NCBI RefSeq assembly: GCF_001420695.1
Contig: NZ_LJJB01000013.1
Span: 1,391,001 to 1,455,000, forward strand
Source: Brevibacillus choshinensis
GTDB taxonomy: Bacteria; Bacillota; Bacilli; Brevibacillales; Brevibacillaceae
Direction: 5' to 3'
Length of the DNA: 64,000 bases
Notes under the pieces: generated by a model
Seen by the model: the letters and a program-made list of their open reading frames with translations, nothing else
Told to the model about the DNA's origin: nothing
Database searches by the model: none
Shown: piece by piece, positions 34,128 to 42,890 of the stretch
Layout of the letters: each line of letters starts with the position of its first letter
Numbering within the stretch: position 1 is the stretch's first letter
Program-made: the position numbers and the translations under genes

Positions 34128-35126
34128 TTACGTAACGATCGATTTTCGCCTCATGATCGATCTCTTCACCTGATACGCCGCCACGCCCGTTCCGATCAGG
34201 ATCAAGGCACCGATGACAAACCGCTGCCAATAGGAAGGAATCCCCAACAGTATCAAGCTGTTCTGGATCGTGATGACGAGTAACAATCCCAACAGGGAGC
34301 CTAGCACTGTTCCATGCCCGCCCGTGATGCGCGTCCCTCCGAGCACGACCGCGGCAATGATCAACAGCTCTGTACCCAGCAGGTCGACCGGATTGGAATT
34401 ACGCATCATTGTCGTATGAATCATGCCTGCGACTCCGGCCATGAGTCCGACAAAGCCATAAATAAAAAACTGTATTCGCACCGGAGAAAAGCCGATCCTT
34501 TGCGCAGATACGGGATCGCCTCCCAAAGCGTAGATCCCCCTGCCCATCATCGTATACCGCAGCAGCAACGCCACGAGTACAATGACCCCAAACGTGACAA
34601 GGACGGCAACAGGCAGTCCCACTGTTATTCCGCTATCATTCGTAAACTTGAAGACTTGTTCCTTGGAAAAGGACAAGAGCGGCTTGGGCAAATCACTGAT
34701 CTGGCTGCTGCCGACAAACGTCAGGAGAAATCCACTGAACATAGAAGAAGTACCCAGCGTCACGATCAACGCGGGCAAGCGAAATAGAGATATAAAAACG
34801 GCATTGATGAGCCCCAGGCACAGACCAATCACCCCCGACAGAAAAAAGGCAACAAACACCGGGCCGTCATAGTGCATGGAATGAAGAATTTTCGTGGCGC
34901 AAAACATGCTGAAGGTCGCAATGGCAGGGAACGAAACATCGATCCCTCCTGAAATAATGACCAACATGGCACACATCACAAATATCCCGGGAACGATCCC
35001 ACTACGGATCAGATCGAACAGATTGGTGGTGGTAAAAAAAGCACTGCTTTGACTGCCGATCACGAGAAACAGCGCCAGGACGACGATCGCCACGTAAAAT
35101 TCACTGGTCTGCACTACCTTTTTCAT
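34128..35126 (-). CDS. Ribose-type ABC transporter permease 2
   Basis: 332-residue paralogue of the next permease in the operon: ISGGIDVSFPAIATFSMF, INAVFISLFRLPALIVTLGTS, and AAVVLGGTRITGGHGTVLGSLLG. Ten predicted helices. It lies between the ATPase gene (27 bases upstream) and permease 1. Confidence 0.9.
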   Translation of the reverse strand: MKKVVQTSEFYVAIVVLALFLVIGSQSSAFFTTTNLFDLIRSGIVPGIFVMCAMLVIISGGIDVSFPAIATFSMFCATKILHSMHYDGPVFVAFFLSGVIGLCLGLINAVFISLFRLPALIVTLGTSSMFSGFLLTFVGSSQISDLPKPLLSFSKEQVFKFTNDSGITVGLPVAVLVTFGVIVLVALLLRYTMMGRGIYALGGDPVSAQRIGFSPVRIQFFIYGFVGLMAGVAGMIHTTMMRNSNPVDLLGTELLIIAAVVLGGTRITGGHGTVLGSLLGLLLVITIQNSLILLGIPSYWQRFVIGALILIGTGVAAYQVKRSIMRRKSIVT

Positions 35127-35153
35127 ATGCTCTCTCCCCCTACCGACTCACTA

Positions 35154-36638
35154 CTATGTGGCTTCTTGCAATCGCGTCCATTCCTCTTGGCTCCATTCCT
35201 TACCCGCCATTTCCCCAACCAGACGTCCTTTTTTCATGACCAGTACCCGATTGCAGTTTTGCTTGAGCTCAGGCAAGTCATCGGAGATCATCAGCACTCC
35301 CATGCCTTCCTTTGCCAACGCTCGTATCACTTGATGAATGTCTTCTTTGGAGCCAATATCAACCCCAACAGTCGGCCCATTCAAAATGAGCAGGCGTGGA
35401 TTTGTCGCCAGCCATTTGGCGAGAACGACACGCTGCTGATTGCCACCGGATAGCGTCTTGACCGGCAATGCTGGGGAGTGTGCGACGATCCCCAAGCTCT
35501 TGATCCAGTCCTGAACCGTACTTTTCACTTTGGCCAGATCGATCATGTGCCAGTGACTGGACAGCCGGTCGACCACACTGATGACCATGTTGCGCTCAAT
35601 GGATTGCTCCAAAAAAAGGCCCTCGGTCAGGCGATCCTCCGGCACATACGCAATTCGTTGCTCAATCGCGTCCTGTACGGTGCGAATCTGCTGCTCCTTT
35701 CCCTCGATAAAGATTTTGCCACTCGTCGCCGGACGCAAGCCAAAGAGTGACTCTGCCAGCTCCGTGCGACCTGATCCCAGCAAGCCCGTCAATCCCACAA
35801 TTTCCCCTGCTTTAATCTGCAACGAAATATGTTCAAAGCACCCCTGCAACCCGAGATCCTCCGTTTGCAAGATCGGTACTGTTGTCTCCTCTTTTATCTC
35901 GTAATAGCTTTCTTCAATCTGTCTCCCCGTCATGAAAAAAACGAGCTTGTCGCGATCCAGCTGTTGGACCCGTTCGGAAACCACGTTCTTACCATTGCGC
36001 AAAATGGTGATTCTCTCGGAAATCTCAAAGACTTCTTCCAGCTTGTGACTGACAAACAAGATGGTCATTCCTTCTTTTTTCAGGCCGCTAATGACAGAGA
36101 ACAGCGACCTCACTTCTTTTTGCGTCAAGGCTGTCGTCGGCTCATCCATGATGATCAGCTTGGCCTTGTGCATCAGTGCTCGTGAAATGGCAATCAACTG
36201 CTTGTCAGCAACAGACAACGTCTCGACCTTTGCATCCAGATCCAGCTGGATATTCACTTTCTCCAGCGCCTGTTTGGCCATCTGCCTCATCCTGCGCCAA
36301 TTTACCAGCTTCCTGTTTTGCGCCAGCTCCGTATTAAGGGCGATATTTTCTGCTACGGTCAGGTTGGGAAAGATGGAAAAGTCCTGATAAATAACCTGAA
36401 TCCCTTCGTTAATCGCATCGATTGGCGTTAGTAGCTTGCGTTTCTGACCGTGAATCAGCATTTCGCCATGGTCCGGTGCGTGCACACCGGACATGACTTT
36501 GATCAGAGTGGATTTCCCGCAACCATTCTCTCCGGCCAGACAATGGATCTCTCCATAATCGAGTTTGATGCTGACATCCTTCAGCGCTTGAACACCGGCA
36601 AATGATTTGCTGATTCCTGACAATTGTATGAGTGACAT
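35154..36638 (-). CDS. Ribose-type ABC transporter ATP-binding protein (duplicated)
   Basis: 494-residue protein with two fused ATPase domains, like RbsA/AraG/LsrA. The first half has an intact Walker A (GENGCGKST near 38), signature (LSVADKQLIAISRAL) and Walker B (LIIMDEPTTAL). The second half has a degenerate Walker A (GLLGSGRTE), a good signature (LSGGNQQRVVLAKWL) but Walker B reads LLILNGPTVGVDIG, with the usual Asp-Glu replaced by Asn-Gly. So only one of the two composite sites should hydrolyse ATP. This asymmetry is known in some sugar importers of this class. Fifth gene in the structural part of the operon. Confidence 0.92.
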   Translation of the reverse strand: MSLIQLSGISKSFAGVQALKDVSIKLDYGEIHCLAGENGCGKSTLIKVMSGVHAPDHGEMLIHGQKRKLLTPIDAINEGIQVIYQDFSIFPNLTVAENIALNTELAQNRKLVNWRRMRQMAKQALEKVNIQLDLDAKVETLSVADKQLIAISRALMHKAKLIIMDEPTTALTQKEVRSLFSVISGLKKEGMTILFVSHKLEEVFEISERITILRNGKNVVSERVQQLDRDKLVFFMTGRQIEESYYEIKEETTVPILQTEDLGLQGCFEHISLQIKAGEIVGLTGLLGSGRTELAESLFGLRPATSGKIFIEGKEQQIRTVQDAIEQRIAYVPEDRLTEGLFLEQSIERNMVISVVDRLSSHWHMIDLAKVKSTVQDWIKSLGIVAHSPALPVKTLSGGNQQRVVLAKWLATNPRLLILNGPTVGVDIGSKEDIHQVIRALAKEGMGVLMISDDLPELKQNCNRVLVMKKGRLVGEMAGKEWSQEEWTRLQEAT

Positions 36639-36672
36639 GATTGCGGTTCACCCTCTCTATACGTGTGTGGGA

Positions 36673-37722
36673 TTAGAAGTTGTAATCGTTCATATTCTCC
36701 TTGCCGACACCTACCCAAGCGCTGCCGAACAAGTATTTGCCGTTGACCACCTTGATGCTTTCGTAGCCCTTCACCCCGAGATTCGCGCCTTCTTTGATGT
36801 CTGCTTTCTTGCCGTCCAGCACCATGACAGCCAGCTTGTTCATGACATATCCAGCATCAGCGGGATCCCAGAATCCGATCATGCTCATCGCACCGCTCTC
36901 CAGATACTGCTTGCTGACGGACGGTACACTCGTACCCACGACGTTCACTTTTCCTTGCAAACCCATTTCCTCAACAGCCAATGCCGCACCAGCTGCGTCG
37001 TTACCGGACGCACCCTGGAAGCCTTTCAGGTTGGGGTAGGCTTTGAGTGTTTCACGGAATTTCTCACTCGCTGTCTTCTGATCGTCATTCGTCTCCAGCT
37101 TGCGGGCGACTGCCTTCATGTTCGGGTATTTTTCCTGCTGGCGCTTGTACGCTCCTTCTTCCCACTGCATATGCGATTTCGTCGTCAGGCTGCCTACCGT
37201 CGTCATGTATTCGCCCTGCTCACCCATCGATTTCGCCAGACTGTCCATCAAGAACGCGCCGTAGTCCAGATTGTCGAACGCCTCGATGTTAAAGTCCGTA
37301 TTTTCAAAGCCGTCCGCTTCATGCGTAATGACCACAATCCCTTTTTCTTTTGCCTTTTTCAGCACAGGCTCCAACGCTTCGGCAGAGAACGGAACGACCG
37401 TGATCGCGTCCACTTTTTGAGCGATCAGGTCCTCGATGATTTGCACCTGCAGCGCCGCATCTGCTTTTTGCGGCCCTTGCATGAACGTTTCGTTGCCTGT
37501 TTCCTCACCGAACTTCTTAATTCCCTCGTTCATTCGGTCAAACCACGCGACACCCGTCAATTTGACTACTGTGGCGATCTTGTACTTTTTGCCGCTGGCT
37601 TGTTTTCCCGTCTCACCTTGTGGCTGTGTGCCTCCCCCACCGCCACTGCATGCTGTCAGTAAGAGCAGCAATACAGCCAGCATCAGGCTCACGAGCGTCA
37701 AACTCCTTTTCTGTCTGTTCAT
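36673..37722 (-). CDS. Sugar-type ABC transporter substrate-binding lipoprotein
   Basis: 349-residue family of periplasmic-binding proteins close to the autoinducer-2/rhamnose/ribose group (LsrB/RhaS). The lipobox LLTAC places Cys25 as the lipid anchor, followed by a Gly-rich linker. The mature protein begins KKYKIATVVKLTGVAWFDRMNEGIKKFGEE, and QVQIIEDLIAQKVDAITVVPFSAEALEPVLKKAKEKGI is the typical hinge region. The specific ligand cannot be assigned. It is preceded by an intercistronic inverted repeat ATGACA/TGTCAT (37760-37779), perhaps an mRNA-stabilising hairpin. Confidence 0.9.
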   Translation of the reverse strand: MNRQKRSLTLVSLMLAVLLLLLTACSGGGGGTQPQGETGKQASGKKYKIATVVKLTGVAWFDRMNEGIKKFGEETGNETFMQGPQKADAALQVQIIEDLIAQKVDAITVVPFSAEALEPVLKKAKEKGIVVITHEADGFENTDFNIEAFDNLDYGAFLMDSLAKSMGEQGEYMTTVGSLTTKSHMQWEEGAYKRQQEKYPNMKAVARKLETNDDQKTASEKFRETLKAYPNLKGFQGASGNDAAGAALAVEEMGLQGKVNVVGTSVPSVSKQYLESGAMSMIGFWDPADAGYVMNKLAVMVLDGKKADIKEGANLGVKGYESIKVVNGKYLFGSAWVGVGKENMNDYNF

Positions 37723-37782
37723 GAACGTCGACCTCCCTTATCTACTGTGTGTAATGAAAATGACATTGTCACATGTCATGCA

Positions 37783-38592
37783 CTACCCCTGTCGAAACGC
37801 TTTTACCTTTTCCATAAAAGCTCGGACTCGCACTTGATCTACATGATTTTCGAATTTTCCGTCTAATTTAAAAGTAGTACCGACCACTGCTCCATCCGCG
37901 ATGGATAGCTGCTGCTCCAGATTTTGCATGCGGACTCCGGTATTTGCTAATACGACCGTTTCGGGTACCGCTTCCTTTACCCGCTTCAGGATTTGCGAAT
38001 CTGTCTCTGTCCCTGCCGTCAAACCCGATACGCACAAAGCATCCGGTCGATTATTAAACACAGTGGATTTCGCGACATTCTCAATATCCCGATCCGCCAA
38101 GTACTTCGCCGCTTCCGGTACGATATTAAAGAGCAGCTTTACATTCTCCGCACCGATCCGATATTGATGCCGCACCGTTTCGCCGACATTGGTGTTCCAG
38201 ATCCCAAAGTCACTCGCGTAGACACCGGTAAAGATTTCACGGACAAATTGCGCCCCTGTCGCCGCAGCCAGATCGAGCGATTTTTTTGCATCCCAGAGCA
38301 CGTTGACCCCAAAAGGAATCTTGATGTCGCTCTTTAGTTCCCCGATGATTCTCGCCATCGCCGCTACCGTCTCCGTCTTTACATCGGTCAAATACGGCAG
38401 GCTAAATTCATTGGAAAACATCACGGCATCCACACCGCCATCCTGAAGAGCTCGTAAATCCTTTCGCGCCATTTCCACGACGTATTCCATCCCTTTTTCT
38501 TTTTGAAAAGAAGGATCACCCGGCAAAGGGAGCAAGTGACACATGGCGATAATCGCTTTTTCCGTTCCGATTACTTCATTTAACCAAGTCAT
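37783..38592 (-). CDS. BtpA/SgcQ-family TIM-barrel protein
   Basis: 269-residue member of the BtpA family (E. coli SgcQ, cyanobacterial BtpA). The N-terminal AIIAMCHLLPLPGDPSF and GGVDAVMFSNEFSLPY, and C-terminal ANTGVRMQNLEQQLSIADGAVVGTTFKLDG, are family hallmarks. The fold is predicted to be a phosphate-binding TIM barrel. In gut sgc-type operons these proteins occur with sugar transport and kinase genes, but the reaction is not established. Here it sits between a binding protein and an M42 peptidase-like gene, strongly suggesting a step in breakdown of the imported compound. Confidence 0.85.
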   Translation of the reverse strand: MTWLNEVIGTEKAIIAMCHLLPLPGDPSFQKEKGMEYVVEMARKDLRALQDGGVDAVMFSNEFSLPYLTDVKTETVAAMARIIGELKSDIKIPFGVNVLWDAKKSLDLAAATGAQFVREIFTGVYASDFGIWNTNVGETVRHQYRIGAENVKLLFNIVPEAAKYLADRDIENVAKSTVFNNRPDALCVSGLTAGTETDSQILKRVKEAVPETVVLANTGVRMQNLEQQLSIADGAVVGTTFKLDGKFENHVDQVRVRAFMEKVKAFRQG

Positions 38593-38624
38593 TGATTGAC
38601 TCCACTCCTCTGATATGTAATAGG

Positions 38625-39725
38625 TTACCCGCGGCTCAGGTCCAGCCCGTGATCACACGTGAGCAACAGCTTTTCCAGCAAGCAAATGAGCTGCTCGACA
38701 TCCTGCAAGTCGACTGCCTCTACCGGAGCGTGTGTGTATCGTGCCGGATAGCCGAGATCCACCATCGGGATGCCGTCATTCTCCAGCTGGCTAAAAGAAG
38801 CATCCGTCAGAATCCCCATAAATACCGCTTGTTGTAATGGAATCTCCTGTTCTCTCGCGATCTTTTGCAAATGCCTCACCAGCTTGGGATTGGGGATCAG
38901 TCCACCCAGCGTACCTCTCCCATGAAAGGTGTACATGCCGATGCTTGGGCCACCTCCGAGGCGAATATCTGCGCTTCCTTTCAGATCGGGGGTATCCGTC
39001 GCGATCGTAATATCCAGCGTGATCGCCAAATGTGGATTTACCCTTCGAACGGCTGGCAGCACCCCGCGCAAATTAAATTCCTCCTGCACGGAAAAGACAA
39101 TGTACAGCTCGCACGGCAGTCCTGTATCCTGCAAGCGATCTGCCAGCTCTAGCAGGGTCAGGCAGCCCACACGGTTGTCGAGCGTATTGCTGAAAACGAT
39201 GGAGCCATTGTCAAAAAACTGCCGGGCGTACCCTACAGGCGTACCAACCGATATTCCTGCATCCAGGGCGTCCTGTTTACTCCGAAAGCCAAAGTCGGCA
39301 TAGATCTCGTTCACCGGGAGCACCTTATATTTTTCGTCTTGCTTTGTGACATGATGGGATTTAGTGCCAACGATGCCGTTCCACTGTTTTCCCTCTGCTT
39401 CGATCAAAAGTGTCGTGCCTGCCAAGCTCTTCTCCGGAATCCCTCCCAGCCGCTCCAAGCGCAAAAAACCACTTTCTTCAATCTTGGTCACCACCAATCC
39501 CAACTCGTCCATATGAGCGAACACCATGACCCGATACGGATTTTCCGTCTGCAATCGATTCATGCGCACGATGACATTCCCAAGCGGATCGATCTGGATC
39601 TCCTCTGCCTTGCCCGCCAGTCTCTCCTTCACATAACGAATGACAGAATCCTCGTAACCAGACAAAGCCAAACAAGACGTCAAGTCACGCAGAACCTCTT
39701 TCATTTTTCGATAATCTGGATTCAT
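38625..39725 (-). CDS. M42-family metallo-hydrolase (glutamyl aminopeptidase/SgcX-like)
   Basis: 366-residue protein of the M42 family of dinuclear-metal aminopeptidases and endoglucanase-like proteins. Metal-site stretches: FAHMDELGLVV (near 69), NTLDNRVGCLTLLEL, VFSVQEEFNLRGV with the catalytic Glu-Glu, ALDITIATDTPD, and YPARYTHAPVEAVDL. All ligands appear intact. A paralogous protein (SgcX) occurs in sgc-type sugar operons with a BtpA-like protein, as here. It could deacylate or cleave an amide or glycoside of the imported substrate. Confidence 0.85.
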   Translation of the reverse strand: MNPDYRKMKEVLRDLTSCLALSGYEDSVIRYVKERLAGKAEEIQIDPLGNVIVRMNRLQTENPYRVMVFAHMDELGLVVTKIEESGFLRLERLGGIPEKSLAGTTLLIEAEGKQWNGIVGTKSHHVTKQDEKYKVLPVNEIYADFGFRSKQDALDAGISVGTPVGYARQFFDNGSIVFSNTLDNRVGCLTLLELADRLQDTGLPCELYIVFSVQEEFNLRGVLPAVRRVNPHLAITLDITIATDTPDLKGSADIRLGGGPSIGMYTFHGRGTLGGLIPNPKLVRHLQKIAREQEIPLQQAVFMGILTDASFSQLENDGIPMVDLGYPARYTHAPVEAVDLQDVEQLICLLEKLLLTCDHGLDLSRG

Positions 39726-39747
39726 GCTTCGTTCCCCCGTTGTTTGG

Positions 39748-41289
39748 TTAAGTTAGCTCATCCATCAAATCACGTGTTTGCCGATACAGTCGGTGATAGA
39801 GCTCATAGTAGCGTTCATATAAAGGCTGATGAGCCTCTTGTGGTGTGATCTCTTCCTTCACTCTCACCCATTGATCCATCTCCGTGATGTCTCGATACCA
39901 GCCGAGTCCCAGCGCACACAAAAAGGCGTTTCCGTAAGCCGCGCCCAGTGTAATTTCCGGGATGACCTGCGTCATTTGACAAATGTCACTCACACTTTGC
40001 AGCCAAAGGCGATTCTTGACGCCACCCCCTACTGCGACAGCGCGATGGATTGGAACCTGCATACTCCTGATTTCGTCCATGTTGTGGCGAATGGAAAACG
40101 AGATGCCCTCCAGAATCGAGCGATACATGTCCGATTGCGTGTGATGGAGGGTGAGTCCGAAAAACACACCCTTTGCCGTTGCATGATGAATGGGTGTTCG
40201 CTCTCCGCTAAAATAGGGTAGGGTGAGCAGTCCATTTGCACCGGGTGGACTCTGCTCTGCCAGCTTCGTCGCATACGTGTATGCTTCATCGACCGTCATA
40301 CCACCAGTGGAAGGATCCCCTCTCTGTCCCGCTACGGACAACCATTGATCAATGAACCATCGGGTGAGGGAGCCTGCTGTAGCCGTACCACCTGTAATCG
40401 TGTGTGAGCCAGGGACTGCGTGCAGATTGGCCCACAAGGTTTGCGTTTTGGGTAAGTGGGGAGCTACGAGAATAAAAAAGGTAGAGCTGCCGTACATGAG
40501 CATCAGATCGCCCTTGTGCACCGCTCCGACACTGATCGCCTCGGAGAGCGCATCAGCTGTGCCCGCGATCACCTTTGTTCCTTGCGCTAATCCAGTTTGG
40601 TCTGCTGCCTGCCTCGTCACTTCGCCTACAATCTCATGACTCCAGGTGAGTCGGGGCAATTGATCCAGCTCACAGATCGCACTCGCCAGCTCCGTGCTCC
40701 ATTTCAGCTGATGAATGTCAAAGAGGGGAGCGTAGGACGCAGCCGTGTAACGGTCGATGATCTGCTCATCTGTCAGCTTGTAGACGAGGTAGCCCGAGCC
40801 ACAGAGAAACTTGGCCGTTCGCTCGTAGATGTGCCGCTCCTCTTGGCGGATCCAGAGAATTTTCGGTCCTGCCGACTGAGCAGACAAGGATTGCGCGGCT
40901 ACTTGAAAAATCCGTTCTTCTCCGATTTGTTCATTCAGTTCATGGACCTGCTTTTGGGAGCGCGTATCTACTCCGTACAGAATCGCTTTACGCAACGGCT
41001 TTCCCTCGACATCCACCGGGACGACAGCCGGGGCGATCGAGCTGACCCCCACCGCTTTGATTTCCTCTGGTCGGATCCCGTATTTGTCAGCTGCCTTTTG
41101 CGTGATGGCTTTGCTCAATTGGGTAAAGTCATGCCACCATGTTTGCTCCGCATCATGCTCGGCCCAGCCTCGTTGCGGGATTTCCAGCCGATGGGCTACC
41201 GCCTCGCTCACAAGGAGCTTCCCTGCCTCATCTACCAGCGCTCCCTTTGACTCATAGGTACCAATATCAATCCCCAGCACATAAGCCAC
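39748..41289 (-). CDS. FGGY-family carbohydrate kinase
   Basis: About 513-residue sugar kinase. The start is GTG 41289 (MAYVLGIDIGTYESKGALVD) with GGGGAG eight bases upstream; the longer ORF to 41325 has no ribosome site. The N-terminal phosphate-1 motif GIDIGTYESKG, HDAEQTWW near residue 53, and the C-terminal FGGY signature region (AVAVGGGVKNRLWLQSVSDICQ) are visible. The closest subfamilies by pattern are the xylulokinase/LsrK-like FGGY kinases. As first structural gene of the operon, it should phosphorylate the imported sugar or a product of it. Confidence 0.9.
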   Translation of the reverse strand: MAYVLGIDIGTYESKGALVDEAGKLLVSEAVAHRLEIPQRGWAEHDAEQTWWHDFTQLSKAITQKAADKYGIRPEEIKAVGVSSIAPAVVPVDVEGKPLRKAILYGVDTRSQKQVHELNEQIGEERIFQVAAQSLSAQSAGPKILWIRQEERHIYERTAKFLCGSGYLVYKLTDEQIIDRYTAASYAPLFDIHQLKWSTELASAICELDQLPRLTWSHEIVGEVTRQAADQTGLAQGTKVIAGTADALSEAISVGAVHKGDLMLMYGSSTFFILVAPHLPKTQTLWANLHAVPGSHTITGGTATAGSLTRWFIDQWLSVAGQRGDPSTGGMTVDEAYTYATKLAEQSPPGANGLLTLPYFSGERTPIHHATAKGVFFGLTLHHTQSDMYRSILEGISFSIRHNMDEIRSMQVPIHRAVAVGGGVKNRLWLQSVSDICQMTQVIPEITLGAAYGNAFLCALGLGWYRDITEMDQWVRVKEEITPQEAHQPLYERYYELYHRLYRQTRDLMDELT

Positions 41290-41343
41290 GTCATTCACTC
41301 CCCTCGCAAACCGAGATGATCGCATCCTTCATGCTGTCACCTA

Positions 41344-42093
41344 TTAGACGTAGGTAATTTTGCCTTGGAAATGATCCTCGGGAAGCTCCCCGTCAAAGTC
41401 ACCTTTATTCGTGATCATTTCGTCGATCTGCTCTGCTTCACATACCTTGATCAAGGAAGATTGCCCAAACTTGGTCCTGTCGACGAGGGCGATGACTTCT
41501 TTCGAACGATTGATAAAGGCTCGTTTGATTTCGGTCTCCTCGATGCTGTAATCCGTGAGGCCCGTTTCCAGACTGATTCCGGCTACCCCGAGATAAAAGC
41601 GATCAAAATTGAACTTCATGATCGTCTCTTGAGCGATACTGCCGACCATCGACATTTCCGTTTTGCGGATCAGCCCACCGATCATATACACCTGGAGATT
41701 GCTCTTGGCGAGGATCGAAGCGACCTGTATGCACGAAGTAAACACCGTGATGCCCGAGCGCTTTGTCAGCTCCCTCGCCAATTCGGCCGTTGTGGTACCG
41801 ACATCCAGTGCGATCACTTCGCCCTCCTGGACCGTGTCTGCCACATACTTGGCGATCGATTGCTTGAGCTCGTGATTTTTCTTTTGCCGCTGGTTGAACA
41901 TCGGCTCGAATCCTAGCTCGGGAAGGGAGGCTCCTCCCCTTTTGCGGACGATCATTCCTTGCTTTTCCATCGCGGTCAGATCTCTGCGGACGGTGACCTC
42001 GGATACGTGCAGGGACGCCGCCAATTCTTCTACGCTCAATGGGGATTTTTCGTTTAGAAAATTCAGAATCTCTTTCTCGCGATCTGTCGCCAT
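41344..42093 (-). CDS. DeoR-family transcriptional regulator
   Basis: 249 residues. N-terminal DeoR HTH (REKEILNFLNEKSPLSVEELAASLHVSEVTVRRDLTAMEKQGMIVRKRGGA) followed by the DeoR C-terminal sugar-phosphate sensor with VALDVGTTTAELA and the EAEQIDEMITN motif. ATG 42093 with AGAGGAG upstream. First gene of the operon, 54 bases before the kinase start. Its operator is probably the array of phased ATCA motifs at 42131-42210. The effector would be a sugar phosphate made by the FGGY kinase. Confidence 0.92.
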   Translation of the reverse strand: MATDREKEILNFLNEKSPLSVEELAASLHVSEVTVRRDLTAMEKQGMIVRKRGGASLPELGFEPMFNQRQKKNHELKQSIAKYVADTVQEGEVIALDVGTTTAELARELTKRSGITVFTSCIQVASILAKSNLQVYMIGGLIRKTEMSMVGSIAQETIMKFNFDRFYLGVAGISLETGLTDYSIEETEIKRAFINRSKEVIALVDRTKFGQSSLIKVCEAEQIDEMITNKGDFDGELPEDHFQGKITYV

Positions 42094-42118
42094 ACTTATC
42101 GATCTCCTCTTGAATGAA

Positions 42119-42147
42119 ATAATACATGAACGATCATATTCGATCAA
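42119..42147 (-). promoter_or_regulatory. Promoter of the DeoR-kinase-ABC operon
   Basis: On the minus strand TTGATC (42147-42142), 17-base spacer, TATTAT (42124-42119). The -35 hexamer is itself one unit of the phased ATCA array, so repressor binding would block polymerase directly. Confidence 0.65.
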
Positions 42148-42210
42148 TTAAAAATCATGAATAATCAGAAATTGATCATTTCGAAATGTTACTTCGATCA
42201 TATGTGATCA
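42131..42210. repeat. Helically phased ATCA array (DeoR-type operator candidate)
   Basis: ATCA begins at 42133, 42143, 42154, 42164, 42175, 42197 and 42207; the missing unit at 42186 reads ATGT. Successive steps are 10, 11, 10, 11, 11, 11 and 10 bp, an average of 10.6. Five units extend to GATCA. The array covers the operon promoter. Confidence 0.7.
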
Positions 42211-42245
42211 TGAAAACGATTGCAATACTAGGAAAAAGAAAACAA

Positions 42246-42270
42246 CGACTAGCCTCTATCCGACTAGTCG
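42246..42270 (-). terminator. Terminator of the des-desK-desR operon
   Basis: Stem CGACTAG/CTAGTCG with an 11-nt loop, followed on the minus strand by TTGTTTTCTTTTT. Ends 21 bases after desR. Confidence 0.7.
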
Positions 42271-42290
42271 CTGCTCTTATGACTGACTTT

Positions 42291-42890
42291 CTATTTGAAC
42301 CAACCTTTTTCCTTGAAATGCGTAATCGCCTCAATGCGGTTGCTGACCCCGAGCTTGTCGAGAATCACCGAGATGTAGTTACGGACGGTTCCTGTCGTAA
42401 GGAACAGCTGACTGGCAATCTCCTTGGTGTTTTTACCGTCGGCAATCAGCTCCAGCACTTCCTTCTCCCGCTCGGTCAGCGGATTTTCCTGTCCGTAGGC
42501 TTCATCCACCAGCTCTGCCGCATATATACGTCGACCAGCCATGATGCTGCGTATCGAGCTGGCCAGCTCCTCGCTGGGACTGTCCTTGAGCAAATAACCA
42601 TTGGCTCCCGCTTTCAGCGCCCGCTCAAAATAGCCTGGACGGGCAAACGTCGTGAGGATCATTACTTTACAGCCACAGCCTTTTAATTCTTCTGCAGCAT
42701 CCAGCCCGCTTTTGACCGGCATCTCGATATCCATGATGCAAATGTCCGGCTGATGGAGATGAACGAGCTTCACCGCATCTTCCCCGTTGCTCGCCCGACC
42801 GACGACCTTCATATCCTCTTCCAAATCGAGCAGGGACGCCAGAGCACCCAGCAGCATCCGCTGGTCCTCGGCAATGACAATTCGAATCAT
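42291..42890 (-). CDS. desR: DesR response regulator of membrane-lipid fluidity
   Basis: 199-residue NarL/FixJ-type regulator with receiver Asp54 (CIMDIEMPVK) and a C-terminal LuxR HTH (LTEREKEVLELIADGKNTKEIASQLFLTTGTVRNYISVILDKLGVSNRIEAI). Length and Asp54 match B. subtilis DesR. Start overlaps the stop of desK by four bases. Phosphorylated DesR activates des when the membrane becomes too ordered in the cold. Confidence 0.93.
   Translation of the reverse strand: MIRIVIAEDQRMLLGALASLLDLEEDMKVVGRASNGEDAVKLVHLHQPDICIMDIEMPVKSGLDAAEELKGCGCKVMILTTFARPGYFERALKAGANGYLLKDSPSEELASSIRSIMAGRRIYAAELVDEAYGQENPLTEREKEVLELIADGKNTKEIASQLFLTTGTVRNYISVILDKLGVSNRIEAITHFKEKGWFK

Noticed and set aside
36607-37662. 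351-codon open frame antisense to the sugar-binding lipoprotein
   Set aside because: Shadow frame; the minus-strand gene has a lipobox, ribosome site and clear family motifs.
37757-37779. ATGACA/TGTCAT inverted repeat between the BtpA-like and binding-protein genes as a DesR site
   Set aside because: The halves match the DesR core but the spacing is 8 instead of 2 bases and the site lies inside an operon; more likely a chance or intercistronic hairpin.
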